Shown here: positions 12,880 to 13,912 of the stretch, piece by piece
Numbering within the stretch: the first letter of the stretch is position 1
Layout: each line of letters opens with the position of its first letter
Assembly (NCBI GenBank): GCA_905215615.1
Contig: CAJMQM010000027.1
Span: 1-13,912 of the forward strand
Reading direction: 5' to 3'
Origin: an uncultured bacterium
GTDB lineage: Bacteria; Bacillota; Clostridia; TANB77; CAG-508
DNA: 13,912 bases
The notes under the pieces: generated by a model
What the model saw: the letters and a program-made list of their open reading frames with translations, nothing else
The model's database searches: none
Told to the model about the DNA's origin: nothing
Translations under genes and position numbers: made by a program

Positions 12880-13912
12880 ATGAAAAAAGATGAAGATAAA
12901 GTAGAAAAGGTTGTAAAAAAGGACAGCGAAAATGAAAATAAAACAAATGCAGAACAAGACAAAGTAATGCAAATTATAAAAAAGGCAAAAGAAAATGGAA
13001 AAATTACTTATGGAGAGCTTGCAAATGAGTTAGAAGATACTAATCCAGAACAACTTGACAAAATATTTGATACTTTTGAAGACTTGGGCGTAGATATAAA
13101 AGATAGTGACGACTTAGATATAGAACCAGATATAGACGACCTAGAAGAAGTAGAAAATATAAAAGTAGAAGATGTAGACCTTACTAATATGGACGGGGTT
13201 AGTATAGACGACCCTGTAAGGATGTATCTAAGAGAAATAGGAAAAATACCTCTATTAACATATGAGGAAGAACTAGATTTAGCAAAAAGAATATTAGAAG
13301 GAGACGAAGAAGCAAAACAAAAACTTGCTGAATCAAACTTAAGGCTAGTTGTAAGTATAGCAAAAAAATATGTAGGAAGAGGTATGCTTTTCTTAGACTT
13401 AATTCAAGAAGGAAACATGGGATTAATAAAAGCAGTAGAAAAATTTGACTATACAAAAGGTTATAAATTTAGCACATATGCAACATGGTGGATTAGACAA
13501 GCTATAACAAGAGCTATTGCAGACCAAGCAAGAACTATAAGAATACCAGTTCATATGGTAGAAACAATTAATAAATTAATAAGAACATCAAGACACTTGT
13601 TACAAAAAAATGGACGTGAACCTACACCAGAAGAAATAGCAGAGGAAATGGAAATTCCAGTAGAAAAAGTAATGGAAATACAAAAAATTGCACAAGACCC
13701 AGTATCACTAGAAACTCCAATAGGAGAAGAAGACGATAGCCACTTAGGAGACTTTATACAAGATGATGATAGCCCAGCACCACAGGATTCAGCAGCATAT
13801 ACAATGCTTAAAGAGCAATTAAATGATGTTATGGGAACATTAACATCAAGAGAAGCAAAAGTATTAAGACTAAGATTTGGGTTAGAAGATGGAAAAGCTA
13901 GAACACTTGAGG
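12880..13912 (+). CDS. rpoD: Housekeeping sigma factor RpoD (sigma A), 3' end outside the window
   Basis: The primary sigma factor directs RNA polymerase to TTGACA/TATAAT promoters. ATG at 12880 follows AGGAGG (12868-12873) by 6 bases, and that site shares bases with the dnaG stop. 344 residues are visible. A charged start leads into a region 1.1-like domain (about 25-85) and an acidic linker rich in Asp and Glu. Region 1.2 begins at about 110 with DDPVRMYLREIGKIPLLT. Region 2 (about 150-222) contains AESNLRLVVSIAKKYVGRG, the FLDLIQEGNMGLIKAVEKF core-binding segment and the -10-recognition block TYATWWIRQAI with Trp203 and Trp204. Region 3 (about 225-300) includes NKLIRTSRHLLQ and PTPEEIAEEM. 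Region 4 opens with LTSREAKVLRLRFGL and is cut before its helix-turn-helix. There is no long insertion between regions 1.2 and 2.1, as usual for Firmicutes. Confidence 0.95.
   Translation, partial: MKKDEDKVEKVVKKDSENENKTNAEQDKVMQIIKKAKENGKITYGELANELEDTNPEQLDKIFDTFEDLGVDIKDSDDLDIEPDIDDLEEVENIKVEDVDLTNMDGVSIDDPVRMYLREIGKIPLLTYEEELDLAKRILEGDEEAKQKLAESNLRLVVSIAKKYVGRGMLFLDLIQEGNMGLIKAVEKFDYTKGYKFSTYATWWIRQAITRAIADQARTIRIPVHMVETINKLIRTSRHLLQKNGREPTPEEIAEEMEIPVEKVMEIQKIAQDPVSLETPIGEEDDSHLGDFIQDDDSPAPQDSAAYTMLKEQLNDVMGTLTSREAKVLRLRFGLEDGKARTLE

Noticed and set aside
1..13912. CRISPR array, transposon ends, prophage, tRNA or rRNA
   Set aside because: No regularly spaced repeats, transposase-like frames, integrase, cloverleaf-forming or rRNA-like segments were seen on either strand.

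Overview
The window is a very AT-rich stretch of bacterial chromosome, densely coded, with short AT-rich intergenic gaps, strong AGGAGG-type ribosome binding sites and many hairpin terminators. An anaerobic low-GC Firmicute (Clostridia or a close relative) fits best. The signs are rubrerythrin, RimO, FeoA/FeoB, a CapA-family protein, and a carD-dnaG-rpoD block with clostridial-looking proteins. Ten of the eleven stop codons seen are TAA; only dnaG ends in TAG. No TGA is used as a stop and none interrupts a gene.

Layout. 1-1167 (+): 3' two-thirds of an AMP-forming acyl-CoA synthetase, closed by a strong terminator. 1331-2593 (+): membrane-anchored CapA-family protein with its own promoter. 2721-4031 (+): rimO, ribosomal protein S12 methylthiotransferase. 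A bidirectional terminator separates it from 4097-4630 (-): rubrerythrin, whose promoter carries Fur/PerR-family-like operators. Divergent from it, 4807-5790 (+) is a PstS-like phosphate-binding protein whose frame is broken by an in-frame TAG just after the signal segment. A 13-codon ORF follows, then another bidirectional terminator. 5960-8463 (-): feoB and feoA, ferrous iron uptake, separated by an unusually long gap. 8636-9100 (+): dUTPase. 9244-10095 (+): a protein I do not recognise, apparently on a nearly leaderless mRNA. 10390-10968 (+): CarD/CdnL-type RNA polymerase-binding regulator. 11091-12869 (+): dnaG primase. 12880-13912 (+): 5' part of rpoD, the housekeeping sigma factor, cut by the window end.

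How they fit together. The right third is core information processing: nucleotide sanitation (dUTPase), transcription initiation (CarD, sigma A) and replication priming (DnaG). The middle third is iron and peroxide physiology of an anaerobe (FeoAB, rubrerythrin). The left third is a set of single-gene units for lipid activation, the cell surface and ribosome modification. I see no prophage, transposon, CRISPR array, tRNA or rRNA, and no clearly new multi-gene system. The items most worth a second look are the amber-interrupted PstS-like gene, a 31-bp near-identical promoter shared by the dUTPase and carD genes, the unrecognised near-leaderless gene, and the two Fur-family-like sites at the rubrerythrin promoter.
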